Source: Delphinus delphis
Taxonomy: Eukaryota; Chordata; Mammalia; Artiodactyla; Delphinidae
Reading direction: 5' to 3'
NCBI RefSeq assembly: GCF_949987515.2
Contig: NC_082698.1
Location: 31,586,070 to 31,650,069, forward strand
Length of the DNA: 64,000 nt
Shown one piece after another: positions 11,117 to 22,680 of this stretch. The position numbers and the translations under genes were made by a program. Every line of letters starts with the position of its first letter. Within the stretch, counting starts at the first letter, position 1. The notes below the pieces were generated by a model, which was given only the letters and a program-made list of their open reading frames with translations, ran no database searches and was not told the origin of the DNA.

Positions 11117-11234
11117 CTTTTACCTTGCACTCTTCTATCTGAGTCACCACCCCTGTGTCATTCTCCTTTTCTGCTGGCCACTTGTAGATGTACAAATTCG
11201 TGTGAGAAGAGCCCGCATCCAGCACAATCCCAAA
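11117..11234 (-). CDS. ENTPD1: ENTPD1 exon 3 (ACR1)
   Basis: The exon has 118 nt with acceptor gttttgccctcag| and donor AAAAG|GTAAGA. It holds 39 codons and the first base of a glycine codon. It starts [20 protein letters not shown], which contains ACR1 (DAGSSHT), the first phosphate-binding loop of the actin/hexokinase-like apyrase fold. The aspartate corresponds to human D54. It continues [19 protein letters not shown]. The first residue is Phe where human has Tyr, recalled from memory, and the NDT sequon is kept. Phase and length match exons 2 and 4. Confidence 0.95.
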
Positions 11235-11440
11235 CTGAGGGCAAAACAAACCAAGAACTTATCAGCATTACATCATTCTTCTCTGTATTCAGCGTGCAAC
11301 AGAAAGGAGACAAAGACATGGGTTTTCAAAAACACAGAGGAGAAAGTATTTTAATTCATAGTGGGGGTAGGTTGGGGGGGAGTGAGTGCCTGGAGTCGTG
11401 CTGATCATAAGATCTACCAGGACACCAATCCCTCTAGAAC

Positions 11441-11575
11441 TATGGCTCTCAGTGCTGGTTGCACATTAGAAATATCCAGGCCTTAGCCAAGGTAGGGCCC
11501 AAGCACCCGTATTATTAGAAGCTTCTCAGGTGATTCTAAATTGGAGGCAAGATTCAGAACCATACACTGAAGTAG
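11441..11575. mobile_element. MER5-like DNA transposon relic
   Basis: 'ctatggctctcagtgctggt', 'gcacattagaaatatcc' and 'cttctcaggtgattctaaat' give the MER5 pattern. A second, weaker copy follows at about 11605-11735 ('tgcacattggaatcatatta'). Confidence 0.7.
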
Positions 11576-11989
11576 CCGAGATAATATAGAGGGAGTAGAA
11601 CGCCATCAATCTAACAGTTCCCAAACCTGTATGCACATTGGAATCATATTAGAATCATCTGAAGAGCTTCAAAGGCTACTGATGCCCATGTCTGACCCCC
11701 AGATTTGTGATTTAACTGGCCTGGTATGTGGCCTGTACTCTGGAAAAGAGACATGGAAAATACTAAGTGTGCTTGTTTTTAATTACAAATATAACTATAA
11801 GTTGTATTCAATAAATTTTAAAAGATTTGTACTTTAACTTCATGCTTTTGGCTCTTAAGCATAGAAGGCAATGAATGGAAGAATAAAGTAAGAAAGAAGG
11901 TGGAAGAGGAAAGGTAAAAAGACAATATGAGAAAGAACTAGGTGGTCAGAAGAGAAAGGAGAAGAACAAAGTCACCACATCACATTTCA

Positions 11990-12195
11990 TGAGGGCATGA
12001 CGTGCACCAGCCTAGTGTTGTGAGGAGTATTTTATAAGAATTATCTGACTTAACTGCTAGACCAGTACTATAAGGTACATACTGTTTTCATCCCCGCTAT
12101 ACAGATGAGAAACTAAAGTACAAAGAGGTTAAGTAATTTAGTCAAGATACAAAGTGATTAGGTGACGGAGCCTGGTTTTCGATCAGAGTCAGGCC
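11990..12195 (+). mobile_element. MIR SINE relic
   Basis: 'cccgctatacagatgagaaa' and 'caaagaggttaagtaattta' are the MIR core and 3' half. Its 3' end forms the left arm of the inverted repeat 12150-12320. Confidence 0.75.
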
Positions 12196-12320
12196 TTTAA
12201 GTGGGGCACCAATTTGAAAACTATAGTCTGGACCTTGCTCCTCTGTTCCTCTGCATAAGGAGCACAAGGTCTTGGGTCTGACTCTGATCCAAATCCAGGC
12301 TCCGTCACCTAATCACTTTG
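12150..12320. repeat. 44-bp inverted repeat of two MIR tails
   Basis: Bases 12150-12193 and the reverse complement of 12277-12320 match at 41 of 44 positions, separated by an 83-base loop. The shared core includes aggtgacggagcctgg and its complement. Both arms match the end of a MIR consensus, in opposite orientations. They share the same unusual departures from that consensus, so they seem to derive from each other rather than being independent MIR insertions. Confidence 0.88.
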
Positions 12321-14083
12321 CCCGAAGCAAGCATGTGGGCCCTTTTCTTTACGGGGGCATAACGCTGATTACCACAGGGAAGCCCCACTGTGCAGAAGGA
12401 GGCGGAGAATACTGCAGATGTTATGCAAGGTCAAGGATGCTCACACAGCAGCACAGTGATACTCCCTGGGGTGAAATGGAAGAAAACTTGACAGCTCAAC
12501 AAGCTCTACGTTTAGCTATCCGCAGTGGTCCAGGGAGTTGAATTCTAATTCTTGTCTTCTTTTCTCCCTGGAGTTTTTAGGTTCTTCCCAGGTGATAAGA
12601 CAATATGAGGGGATAGATGTAAAACAACTGCTGACTTAAGCATTATCAAGTGGCAGATCGCACTGTGAGGGCCACAGCTCAGATGAGCAGCAAGGAAGGA
12701 AGCTGCGCAGACTCCTCAGCAGCTAGGCTTGCAGTGAGATCAAACCAAGAACGGGCTTAGGCGGTGACCTTTGTGAGCAGACAGGGGTCTAACTGAGGTC
12801 TGGGGCCTTTGAACCTGTGGGAAACCTCTCAGGGTGGAGCAAAAGCCTCAGGCGTTACACGGCAGAAAATCCTGCTGTTCCCTAACAGGATTCCTGAATT
12901 CTTCCTGTCAGAAGATGTTCTAACCACAGAGTATATGATAAAAGATAGCGAGGCAGCAGCAGCAAGAAGCCTTTATCTGGAATCAGGATGTTCTATTCTG
13001 TCTACTATGTTGACATGAAAGATACTCTTCCAGTAGAGCAAAGGAACCAGCCTTGCTCCTATCAGCCTGTTTCTCTAAGGCCTTACACAGTGAGGTGGTT
13101 GAGAAAGGAAAACTTTTACTACATTTCATTTGGCAAGTGCTTGAGAAGGGCGGGTAGAGCATTGACACAGAAATTGAGGGCATTTCCTGCTGTATATGGC
13201 AGCCTGGAGTGCTAACCTGTTGAACTGGAACAAATGTTCTTTGTCTTCCAAATGAATTGCAGAAGGAAAATTCGGCATCACTTGCTGCCTTTAGGGAAAG
13301 ATAAAGCTTGATTGTCTGAAAATTCTCTGTTTGAACATTCGGGGAGTTTGCCTTTCATTGTCACAAACCTACAAGCATAATCACTTGTTTTTCATAGCTG
13401 GCCCATTTTAGAGCTAGAAGTTCATTTCATCAATCCTCTTATTTTATAGTAGAAAACTGGGTCCAGAGCAGTTTGACTTGCTGAATGGGTAGTAAAGATA
13501 GTTATACCTCACCTGATCCATCTAGAGCCCCAGGAGCCACCAGCTTTTGCTCTCTTTCCCCACATAAGCATCTTCCAAAGCATGTTCCACAGAGCACTAA
13601 GCCTGCAGGGACCTGAGTGAAGAAAGTTTCCCAGAAGTCTGGGGAATGCTGCATGCTCTCTCCCCATCGTGGGCTCACGAACCCACTAGGTAGTGACTGC
13701 TTCAGAGAATTCTAACAGTGGAGAAACCCACTTAACCTAGTTTAAACCAGCATCCCCCAGACTCAGCGATAACAGAATTCTGTTTTAAATAAAAATTCCA
13801 TCCTATAGAAATGTTTTGTGAAATGCTGTGCCTTGTCATGCTATTACTCGTACCCAATGTTTCTCTGTAGCTCATATTTAAAACATTTCTAAAACCCCTA
13901 TAAGTATGTCCTTCACATCAAAGAAAAATCAAAGATTTGAGTAGTGAGGAAGAGATCTGACATCTCCTTAATATTATTATTTCAATATGACTTTCTCTTT
14001 TAAGAGTACTATAAATTTATTAAGTAACATCTAGAAAATGAAAGGAAAAGGGAAAAAAAGACATTAAAGATTTCACCAACTAG

Positions 14084-14586
14084 CCCCAATATTCATTTAC
14101 AGCATTATTTACAATAGCCATGTCATGGAAGCAACCTAAATGTCCATCAACAGACGAATGGATAAGGAAGATGTGGTACATATATACAGTGGAATATTAC
14201 TCAGCCATAAAAAGGAACAAAATTGGGTCATTTGTAGAGATGTGGATGAACCTGTCATACAGAATGAAGTAAGTCAGAAAGAGAAAAACCAATGTCATAT
14301 ATTAACACATATACGTGGAATCTAAAAAAGTGGTACAGATGAACCGATTTGCAAGGCAGAAATAGAGACACAGATGTAGAGAACAAACGTATGAACACCA
14401 AGGGGGGAAAGGAGTTGGGGGGGATAAATTGGGAGATTGGGATTGACATATATACACTAATATGTATAAAATAGATAACTAATGAGAACCTGCTGTATAG
14501 CACAAGGAACTCCACTGTACAGTAGAAACTAACACAACATTGTAAAACAACTATACCCCGATTAAAAAAATAAAATTAAGGAAAAA
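14084..14586 (+). mobile_element. L1 3' end with 18-bp target duplication
   Basis: A 5'-truncated L1: the last codons of ORF2 (homologous to 'tggaagcaacctaaatgtcc'), then the 3' UTR and an A-rich tail. The duplication aaagatttcaccaactag is exact at 14066-14083 and 14587-14604. The element is antisense to ENTPD1. It has no complete reading frame. Confidence 0.95.
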
Positions 14587-15104
14587 AAAGATTTCACCAA
14601 CTAGACATCACTGTTCTTCTTATTTATTTCCTTCTGGTCTTTTTTAATGCATGGTAATTTTTATATAGTTGCAATCATACTGTGTATAAACTTCATCTTA
14701 AGCTAGTTTTGATCATACACATGATTTTATCAACCATAACTGATCTTCATGAGCTATGCTGAGTGAACAGAAGCAGTGGTCTAGAAAGAGGGTCAACAGA
14801 AATGACCTTGCTTGGGTCATGAGACACCAGTGTGCCTTGGTGAAGATCTGGAGATGTGGGTAGCAACAGAGCCCGAGCTCAGGGAGACTGGAGGCCATGT
14901 GGAAGTGGGGCAGATCCTGTCTTTGGATGGAAATAATTCTACCTGTGCAAATGTCACAGGTCCAGGCTTCTGAGTAAGTCTCCTTCAATGTGAAAAGAAA
15001 GAGAAAATTGGAACAGTAGATGATGTACTTCTACTCCTGACTCAGCAGAAGTGGGATGTTCAACCCTCTCCTCATTCAGAAAACACCCACCCTCACACTA
15101 GCGT

Positions 15105-15440
15105 ACTCTCAGTTCCCCACTGGCCACGAGGTTTCTGTTCCAGAGACTTTGCCCAGAAAGCCTTTCACCTGAGATCCCAGCTTTCCCTGACCTTCTCAGA
15201 TCTGAGTCTACCCTCCTAATCCATGTCTCAGACAACCTGTATTTTCCCTCTAAAGACAGCACTCGCCACAATGTGTAATTACATATTTACGTAGCTATTT
15301 GATTAATGTCTGTCTTCCCTATTAGATCCTAAGCTATATTAGGGCAGGTCTGTGTTGCATACTATGGTATATCCAGCATCCACAATGGTAGATCCTATTA
15401 TATGTTAGGTACAAAGAAGGAATTCAACAGACAACTGTTG
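15105..15440 (+). mobile_element. L2 LINE relic
   Basis: Patterns such as 'ccagagactttgcccag' and 'gtctgtcttccctattagat', ending near 'aaggaattcaac', follow the L2 3' end. Ancient, with approximate boundaries. Confidence 0.55.
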
Positions 15441-15870
15441 CTCAAAACACATGAATGAATAAGGGGAGTTAGAACTATATAGTCCCTAAAGTCCTTCCAG
15501 TCCTAAAAGATGTTAATATACACAGTCTAATATAAAGTAGTGCCATGGGGCTGAGTTCCACCCCTTCCCCGCAACAAAAACCCCAGAAGCCAGGTAACAT
15601 GGGCAACGGTGTGAACGGTGTGAATTAACTTCTTTTGGTCTCTTCAGACATACTGGTCCTTTAGAATCTTTCTTAAAAGTCCCTGTAGCTTTTTTTTTTT
15701 TAATCAAATTTATACACATCAGTGTATACACGTCAATCCCAATCACCCAATTCATCACACCACCATCCCCACCCCCTGCGGCGGCTTTCCCCACTTGGTG
15801 TCCGTGCGTTTGTTCTCTACATCTGTGTCTCAAATTCTGCCCTGCAAACCAGTTCATCTCTACCACTTTT

Positions 15871-18800
15871 CTAGGTTCCACATACATGCGTTAATATACG
15901 ATAATTGTTTTGCTCTTTCTGACTTACTTCACTCTCTATGACAGTCTCTAGATCCATCCACGTCTCAACAAATGACCCAATTTCATGCCTTTTTATGGCT
16001 GAGAAGTATTCCATTGTATATATGTACCACATCTTCTTTATCCATTCGTCTGTCGATGGGCATTTAGGTTGCTTCCATGACCTGGCTATTGTAAATAGTG
16101 CTGCAATGAACACTGGGGTGCGTGTGTCTTTTTGAATTATGGTTTTCTCTGGGTATATGCCCAGTAGTGGGATTGCTGGATCATATGGTAATTCTATTTT
16201 TAGTTTTTTAAGGAACTTCCATACTGTTTTCCATAGTGGCTGTATCAATTTACATTCCCACCAACAGTGCAAGAGGGTTCCCTTTTCTCCACACCCTCTC
16301 CAGCATTTGTTGTTTGTAGATTTTCTGATGATGCCCATTCTAACTGGTGTGAGGTGATAACTCATTGTAGTTTTGATTTGCATTTCTCCAGTAATTAGTG
16401 ATGTTGAGTAGCTTTTCATGTTCTTCTTGGCCATCTGTATGTCTTCTTTGGAGAAATGTCTATTCAGGTCTTCTGCCCATTTTTGGATTGGGTTGTTTGT
16501 TTCTTTAATATTGAGCTGCACGAGCTGTTTATATGTTTTGGAGATTAATCCTTTGTCTGTTGATTCATTTGCAAATATTTTGTCCCATTCTGAGGGTTGT
16601 CTTACCATCTCTTTATGGTTTCCTTTGCTGTGCAAAAGCTTTGAAGTTTAATTAGGTCCCATTTGTTTATTTTTGTTTTTATTTCCATTACTCTAGGAGG
16701 TGGATCAAAAAGATCTTGCTGTGATTTATGTCAAAGAGTGTTCTTCCTATGTTTTCCTCTAAGAGTTTTAGAGTGTTTGGCCTTACATTTAGGTCTCGAA
16801 TACATTTCGAGTTTATTTTTTGTGTATGGTGTTAGGGAGTGTTCTAATTTCATTCTTTTACATGTAGCTGTCCAGTTTTCCCAGCACCACTTATTGAAGA
16901 GACTGTCTTTTCTCCATTGTATATTCTTGCCTCCTTTGTCATAGATTAGTTGACTATAGGTGCGTGGGTTTACCTCTGGGCTTTCTATCTTGTTCCATTG
17001 ATCTATGTTTCTGTTTTTGTGCAAGTACCATATTGTCTTGATTACTGTAGCTTTGTAGTACAGTCTGAAGTCAGGGCGTCTGATTCCTCCAGCTCCGTTT
17101 TTTTCCCTCAAGACTGCTTTGGCTATTCGGGGTCTGTATTGCCTCCATACAAATTTTAAGATTTTTTTGTTCTAGTTCCGGAAAAAATGCCATTGGCAAT
17201 TTGATAGGGATTGCATTGAATCTGTAGATTGCTTTGGGTAGTATAGTCATTTTCACAATATTGATTCTTCCAATCCAAGAACATGGTCTATCTCTCCATC
17301 TGTTGGTATCATCTTTAATTTCTTTCATCAGTGTCTTATAGTTTTCTGCATACAGGTCTTTTGTGTTCTTAGGTAGGTTTATTCCTAGGTATTTTATTCT
17401 TTTTGTTGCAATGGTAAAAAAAGAGTGTTTTCTTAATATCTCTTTCAGATTTTTCATCATTAGTGTATAGGAATGCAAGAGATTTCTGTGCATTAATTTT
17501 GTATCCTGCAACTTTACCAAATTCATGGATTAGCTCTAGTAGTTTTCTGCTGGCATTTTTAGGATTCTCTATGTATAGTATCATGTAATCTCCAAACAGT
17601 GACAGTTTTACTTCTTCTTTTCTAAATTGTATTCCTTTTATTTCTTTTTCTTCTCTGATTGCCATGGCTAGGACTTCCAAAACTGTGTTGAATAATAGTG
17701 GTGAGAGTGGACATCCTTGTCTTTTTCCTGATCTTAGAGGAAAAACCATTGAGAATGATGTTTGTGGTGGGTTTGTCGTATATGGCCTGTATGATGTTGA
17801 AGTAGGTTCCCTCTATGCCCATTTTCTGGAGAGTTTTTATCATAAATGGGTGTTGAATTTTGTCAAAAGCTTTTTCTGCATCTATTGAGATGATCATATG
17901 GTTTTTCTTCTTCAATTTGTTAATATGGTGTATCACACTGATTGATTTGCATATATTGAAGAATGCTTGCATCCCTGAGATAAAACCCACATGATCATGG
18001 TGTATGATCCTTTTAAGGTGCTGTTGGATTCTGTTTGCTAGTATTTTGTTGAGAATTTTTGCATCTATATTCATCAGTGATATTGGTTTGTAATTTTCTT
18101 TTTTTGTAGTATCTTTGCCTGGTTTTGGTATCAGGGTGATGGTGGCCTCATAGAATTAGTTTGGGAGTGTTCCTTCCTCTGCAATTTTTTGGAAGAGTTT
18201 GAGAAGGATGGGTGTTAGCTCTTCTCTAAATGTTTGATAGAATTCCCTGTGAAGCCATCTGGTTCTGGACTTTGTTTGTTGGAAGAATTTTTTAATCAGT
18301 TTCAATTTCATTACTTGTGGTTGGTCTGTTCATATTTTCTATTTCTTCCTGGTTCAGTCTTGGAAGGCTATACCTTTCTAAGAATTTGTCCATTTCTTCC
18401 AGGTTGTCCATTTTATTGGCATAGAGTTGCTTGTAGCAGTCTCTTAGGATGCTTTGTATTTCTGTGGTGTCTGTTGTAACTTCTCCTTTTTCATTTCTAA
18501 TTTTATTGATTTGAGTCCTCTCCCTCTTTTTCTTGATGAATCTGGCTAATGGTTTACCAATTTTGTTTATCTTCTCAAAGATCCAGTTTTTAGTTTTATT
18601 GATCTTTGCTATTGTTTTCTTTGTTTCTATTTCATTTATTTCTGCTCTGATCTTTATGATTTCTTTCCTTCTGCTAACTTTGGGTTTTGTTTGTTCTTCT
18701 TTTTCTAGTTCCTTTAGGTGTAAGGTTAGATTGTTTATTTGAGACTTTTCTTGTTTCTTGAGGTAGGCTTGTATAGCTATAAACTTCCCTCTTAGAACTG

Positions 18801-19383
18801 CTTTTGCTGCATCCCATAGGTTTTGGATCCTTGTGTTTTCATTGTCATTTGTCTCTAGGTATTTTTTTATTTCCTCTTTGATTTCTTCGGTGATCTCTTG
18901 GTTATTTAGTAACGTATGGTTTAGCCTCCATGTGTTTGTGTTTTTTACATTTTTTCCCCTGTAATTAATTTCTAATCTCATAGCATTGTGGTCAGAAAAG
19001 GTGCTTGATATGATTTCAATTTTCTTAAATTTACTGAGGCTTGATTTGTGACCCAGGATGTGATCTATCCTGGAGAACGTTCCGTGCGCACCTGAGAAGA
19101 AAGTGTAATCTGCTGTTTTCAGATGGAATGTCCTATAAATATCAGTTAAATCTATCTGGTCTATTGTGTCATTTAAATCTTCTGTTTCCTTATTTATTTT
19201 CATTTTGGATGATCTATCCATTGGTGTAAGTGAGGTGTTAAAGTCCCCCACTATTACTGTGTTACTGTCGATTTCCCCTTTTATAGCTGTTAGCAGTTGC
19301 CTTATGTATTGAGGTGCTCCTATGTTGGGTGCATATATATTTATAATTGTTATATCTTCCTCTTGGATTGATCCCTTGATCAT
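15871..19383 (-). pseudogene. L1 ORF2 remains: endonuclease, reverse transcriptase and C-terminal parts
   Basis: The open pieces run in order on the minus strand. The piece 19383-18292 covers most of the endonuclease domain ([16 protein letters not shown] and the SDHN triad region) and the linker. Pieces 18074-17071 cover the reverse transcriptase ([31 protein letters not shown] near a frame break). Pieces 17111-15871 cover the C-terminal region with the cysteine motif around [18 protein letters not shown]. The usual FADD catalytic motif reads FGDY, so the reverse transcriptase would be dead even without the frameshifts. The N-terminal endonuclease segment (22622-22365) is separated from the rest by the RGL2 insertion. 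Confidence 0.9.
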
Positions 19384-19403
19384 TATGTAGTGTCCTTCCT
19401 TGT

Positions 19404-19416
19404 CTCTTGTAACATT
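19404..19416. repeat. Target-site duplication, 3' side of the RGL2 retrocopy
   Basis: The sequence ctcttgtaacatt here is repeated exactly at 22352-22364. Together they mark the retrocopy as an L1-mediated insertion into the L1 ORF2 5' region. Confidence 0.93.
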
Positions 19417-19444
19417 TTCTTTTAGAGTTCAGGTAGTGTTTTGG

Positions 19445-19450
19445 TTTATT
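19445..19450 (-). terminator. RGL2: Polyadenylation signal of the RGL2 retrocopy
   Basis: AATAAA on the minus strand, about 15 to 30 nt before the A-rich remnant at 19430-19417. It could in principle act within the ENTPD1 pre-mRNA, since it is in sense orientation. Confidence 0.75.
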
Positions 19451-19552
19451 AGTGTTGTCACAGTGACAGGAACACCCAGAGTACGAAGAGGAACTCCTAC
19501 TAGAACCTTTTTCTTACCATTCCCTTCCCCTGGGGCTCAGAGCCTCTAGGCT

Positions 19553-19609
19553 TTTCCTTTCCCCCTACTTCCAGGCCTTTCCTTTCCCCCTACTTCCAGG
19601 CCTTTCCTT
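19553..19609. repeat. 25-bp tandem repeat in the RGL2 copy's 3' UTR
   Basis: Two identical 25-base units (19553-19577 and 19578-19602, beginning tttcctttccccctac on the plus strand) are followed by seven bases of a third. I cannot tell whether the parent mRNA has this or it arose after insertion. Confidence 0.93.
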
Positions 19610-19910
19610 GGCCCTTAGCATGCTAGGATGTGGCCAGGAATCAGAAACGGATCCTTTTTCCAGCACTAGCTGTGTGCTGCATTCATGGAAAGTGGGAAGC
19701 TATACACAGGTATCCGTCTTGGGTACCAAGATTACCAGTTCCCATAGGGCTGGATCTCGGCTGTCTGGTAAACCACTGGCGCTTCACTGCCCCAGGGTGG
19801 TTGGCCATCCTTCTGGATTTTTTCCCAGTGCAGCAACTGCCACCATTCAGGATGGCTCCCCACATCTGGCACGGCCACCATGAGTTCTAGGAGCCAACAG
19901 GGCTTCCTCC

Positions 19911-22242
19911 TCAGAACAGTGCTCGGGCCATCTTCCTCCCTGTGGCCTTGATCTTGGGAAAAGAACCCCCTCTTCCCTCACTTGGGGGAGTTCCCGAGGC
20001 AGAAGGGCCACTGGCATGGCCCATTGTAGCAGTGGAGGGCCGTCACCGCTGCCACAGGAGGAAATCGAGTGAAGCTCCGTCCATAGCGTAGAAGACGTTA
20101 GCCGAGGGGGGGATAGTCAGCTCTCGCTTCCCTGGGAGCAGCTGCACTAGCTCATACTCTGAAGCCACCGCAGAATCGTGATTGTTTTTCTTAAGGACAT
20201 GACTGATGACACTTGGAGCCTTGTCCTGGCTTGTCACCAAGATGCTCTTGTAGACACTGCTGTCTTCCCCCAGCTCCATCTGGACTTGGATGATGCGGCA
20301 ATCAGAAGCCCCTGGCCCAGGCCCCTCTCCCCCATATCCAGCCCCCCTGGAGGCCCCTTCTGCACCCCCACTGAGTGGGGAGCCACAGGAGGCTGAGCAG
20401 CAGTGACCTCGAGAAGGCCTCAGGAAGGAAGTTGGGGGAGAGAAGTGGCTGGGATCAGCGGGACTCTGCAGGGCTGGAGTGCTTTCCAGGGCGGAGTCCA
20501 GAGATGAGACAGACGGCCACTTCATGTGCTGGGCCAGCCGGGTCAGCAGTGGAGCGGGGATTCCAGGCACCTCCTCTGCCACCACACTGGGCCAGTCCCA
20601 GGAGACAAGGGGTGTGGGACCTCCAACAGAACCCAGCACCTCTGTCCACTGCGAGATGACCAGCGTAGGCCGAAGCACCTGCAGGGCAGGAGGGTAACTG
20701 GTACTGGATGGCTCCACCTCACAGGACATTTGATGGCTCTGGGCCTCTGTCAGTGGCCGGAGCCCCTGTAGCCACCGCTGGATATCGGGGTCAGGTCGGA
20801 GGTCATAGCCACGACATTTGTTCTGGAGCTGCCTCAGCTCAGAAAGGACAGTAAACTCCTTCCTCTGCTTGTCAAAACTGATGTATCCATTCTCCAGCTC
20901 ATCCTTGGAGGCTGCGTCCAGCATCACAAGGTCCTTCAAGAAGGTGCCAAGGTATGGGACCACACCCCCACCCTGGGAGCCAGACCTTGGGGACTTCTTG
21001 GAATTTGGCTCCAGAGAAGGCTACAGCTTCACCTCCTGCAGGAGGAGCTCCCGGCTCTGGGAATAATTATCCTCCTCAGAGAAAATCTGGCAGAGGCTGG
21101 AAAAGACTCTGAGGCTGTCCCTGGCTGCTTCCTCCCAGGCTGCCCGAAGCCTGTGGATGGGGCTGGATTGCAGGGCCAACACCACAGCATATACTGAAGA
21201 GAAGTTTCGGAGCAGACGGCACTCCTCTGCCACATGGATCCACTTCTCCAGCATCCGGGCCCTCTGGGGTGGACGGAGTGGCCGTATGGTCACCTCCTCA
21301 GGCCCCTCTATGGTTGAGGTAGCCCCCAGGACAGAGCTGACCACTGCCCCTGCCACCTTGTTAAACTGTATGACAGGAGCCCGGACAGATGGGCAGAGGT
21401 GGGAATGTCCTGGCCGGTCTCTGTGACCCCACAGACCCCCCAGGCACTGAGAGGGGACCAGATTGAGAAATAGCTCCGCATCTATCAGGGTCAGCTGTTT
21501 GGCCAAGTGGTCAGCAAGGAACACCAGGACATCCGTGGGGTCAGCAGGGGGATCGCCGGGGAGGGCCAGGGGCTTAGGAAGTTCGGGGGTCTGGGGGTCC
21601 ACCCAGGACCGGAGGTTGCGGATGAGGTCAGCACTGCCCCCCCGCAACACCCTCCCCTGCTGCATACCCTGTCCGAAGCAAGAAGCTCTCAAGCCGGTCA
21701 ATCTGACCCTTGACCTCAGAGCCAAAATCTTCAGGGTGAGAGGCTAGCCAGGTTGACAGTACAGAGATGGCCACCCCTTTTGTCCTCTCTAGCTCATCAG
21801 TAGGATGAGATTCAAGGGCTTCCAGCCTGTCAGCCATAAGCCCTAGCAGGGCAGGCGTGGAGTTGAAGGCCCAGTGAGTAGCCAGGAAGGCTGCTGTGAA
21901 GGTCACGTCAGTCCTTGATGTCCAGGCGTCCAGCAGGTGTCGGACCAGGGCCTCCAGAGTGCCAGCTCGGAGCCTCTGGGAGTAACGCGGGGGAGGCCTC
22001 AGGGCCAAGGGATCAACAGGCCGATACTGGTGACTTGTGACAGTAAAGGTGACACCATCCTCCTCCTCGTCCCAGACAGACACAGGGGCCTCATCGTCTT
22101 CCTCCTCCTCCTCCTGCCCCCCGCCCACACCCCGGCCACCTGTGCCCCCACCCTCTTCAGGGTCTCGACTCCGGAAGCTGCTCAGCACGACTCCCCCGGG
22201 GGGGCTCATGTCCCAAAACAGCCACAGGGGCCGCGGGAGCAT
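19911..22242 (-). pseudogene. RGL2: RGL2 retrocopy coding region, disabled
   Basis: The start codon at 22242 is preserved (MLPRPLWLFWDMSPPGG). The frame stays open through the acidic N-terminus and the REM domain. One extra base in a run of seven C's (21637-21643 on plus) then shifts the frame, ending the native-frame product after about 200 residues. The shifted frame continues through the RasGEF domain (AEQL-type region and FSSVYAVV) to a TAG at 21021-21023, where the parent has Gln. The same frame goes on through the rest of the RasGEF tail and the RA domain (VYKSILVTSQDKAPSV) to a TGA at 20043-20045 (parent Arg). It remains open from there to the native stop at 19911-19913. The comparison with human RGL2 is from memory. 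Confidence 0.93.
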
Positions 22243-22351
22243 GGCCGAGTGAAGGAATCAGTGGGGTCGGGCCATGGGGGCGCCTGCTCAGGAGGGGTGG
22301 GGGCAGCGCGGGTCCCGGGCCGCTGTTCCCGTAGGTCTCCGGCCCCTGATC

Positions 22352-22364
22352 CTCTTGTAACATT
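22352..22364. repeat. Target-site duplication, 5' side of the RGL2 retrocopy
   Basis: The second copy of ctcttgtaacatt, at the junction between the retrocopy 5' UTR and the interrupted L1 ORF2. Confidence 0.93.
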
Positions 22365-22680
22365 CTTTATTTTAAAGTCTATTTTGTCTGATATGAGTAT
22401 TGCTACTCCAGCTTTCTTCTGATTACCATTTGCATGCAATATCTTTGTCCATCCCCTCTCTTTCAGTCTGTATGTGTCCCTTGGTCTGAAGTGGGTCTCT
22501 TGTAGACAGCATATATATGGGTCTTGTTTTTGTATCCATTCAGCAAGCCTGTATCTTTTGGTTGGAGCATTTAATCCATTCACGTTTAAGGTAATTATCG
22601 ATATGTATGTTCCTATGACCATTTTCTTAATTGTTTTGGGTTTGTTTTTGTAGGTCCTTGTCTTCTCTTGTGTTTCCCAC

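Larger units (their letters stand above)
19417..22351 (-). pseudogene. RGL2: RGL2 processed retrocopy (full mRNA copy)
   Basis: RGL2 (RalGDS-like 2) is a guanine-nucleotide exchange factor for Ral with REM, RasGEF and Ras-association domains. This copy has no introns and contains about 110 nt of 5' UTR, the coding region, about 490 nt of 3' UTR, an AATAAA (19450-19445), a short decayed A-rich tail and flanking duplications. All of these mark reverse-transcribed mRNA. It inserted into an existing L1, so it is younger than that L1. It reads in the same direction as ENTPD1 and the L1. It is GC-rich compared with its surroundings, as expected of its parent gene in the MHC region. No promoter is apparent, so transcription would come from the ENTPD1 pre-mRNA. 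Confidence 0.95.

Noticed and set aside
15871..16635. Minus-strand frame of 254 codons
   Set aside because: It is the C-terminal part of L1 ORF2, not a host gene.
20375..20771. Plus-strand frames across the RGL2 copy
   Set aside because: They are antisense shadows of the GC-rich RGL2 coding sequence.
19911..22242. RGL2 as a functional intact gene
   Set aside because: It lacks introns, has a frameshift and two premature stops, and sits between target duplications, so it is a retrocopy.
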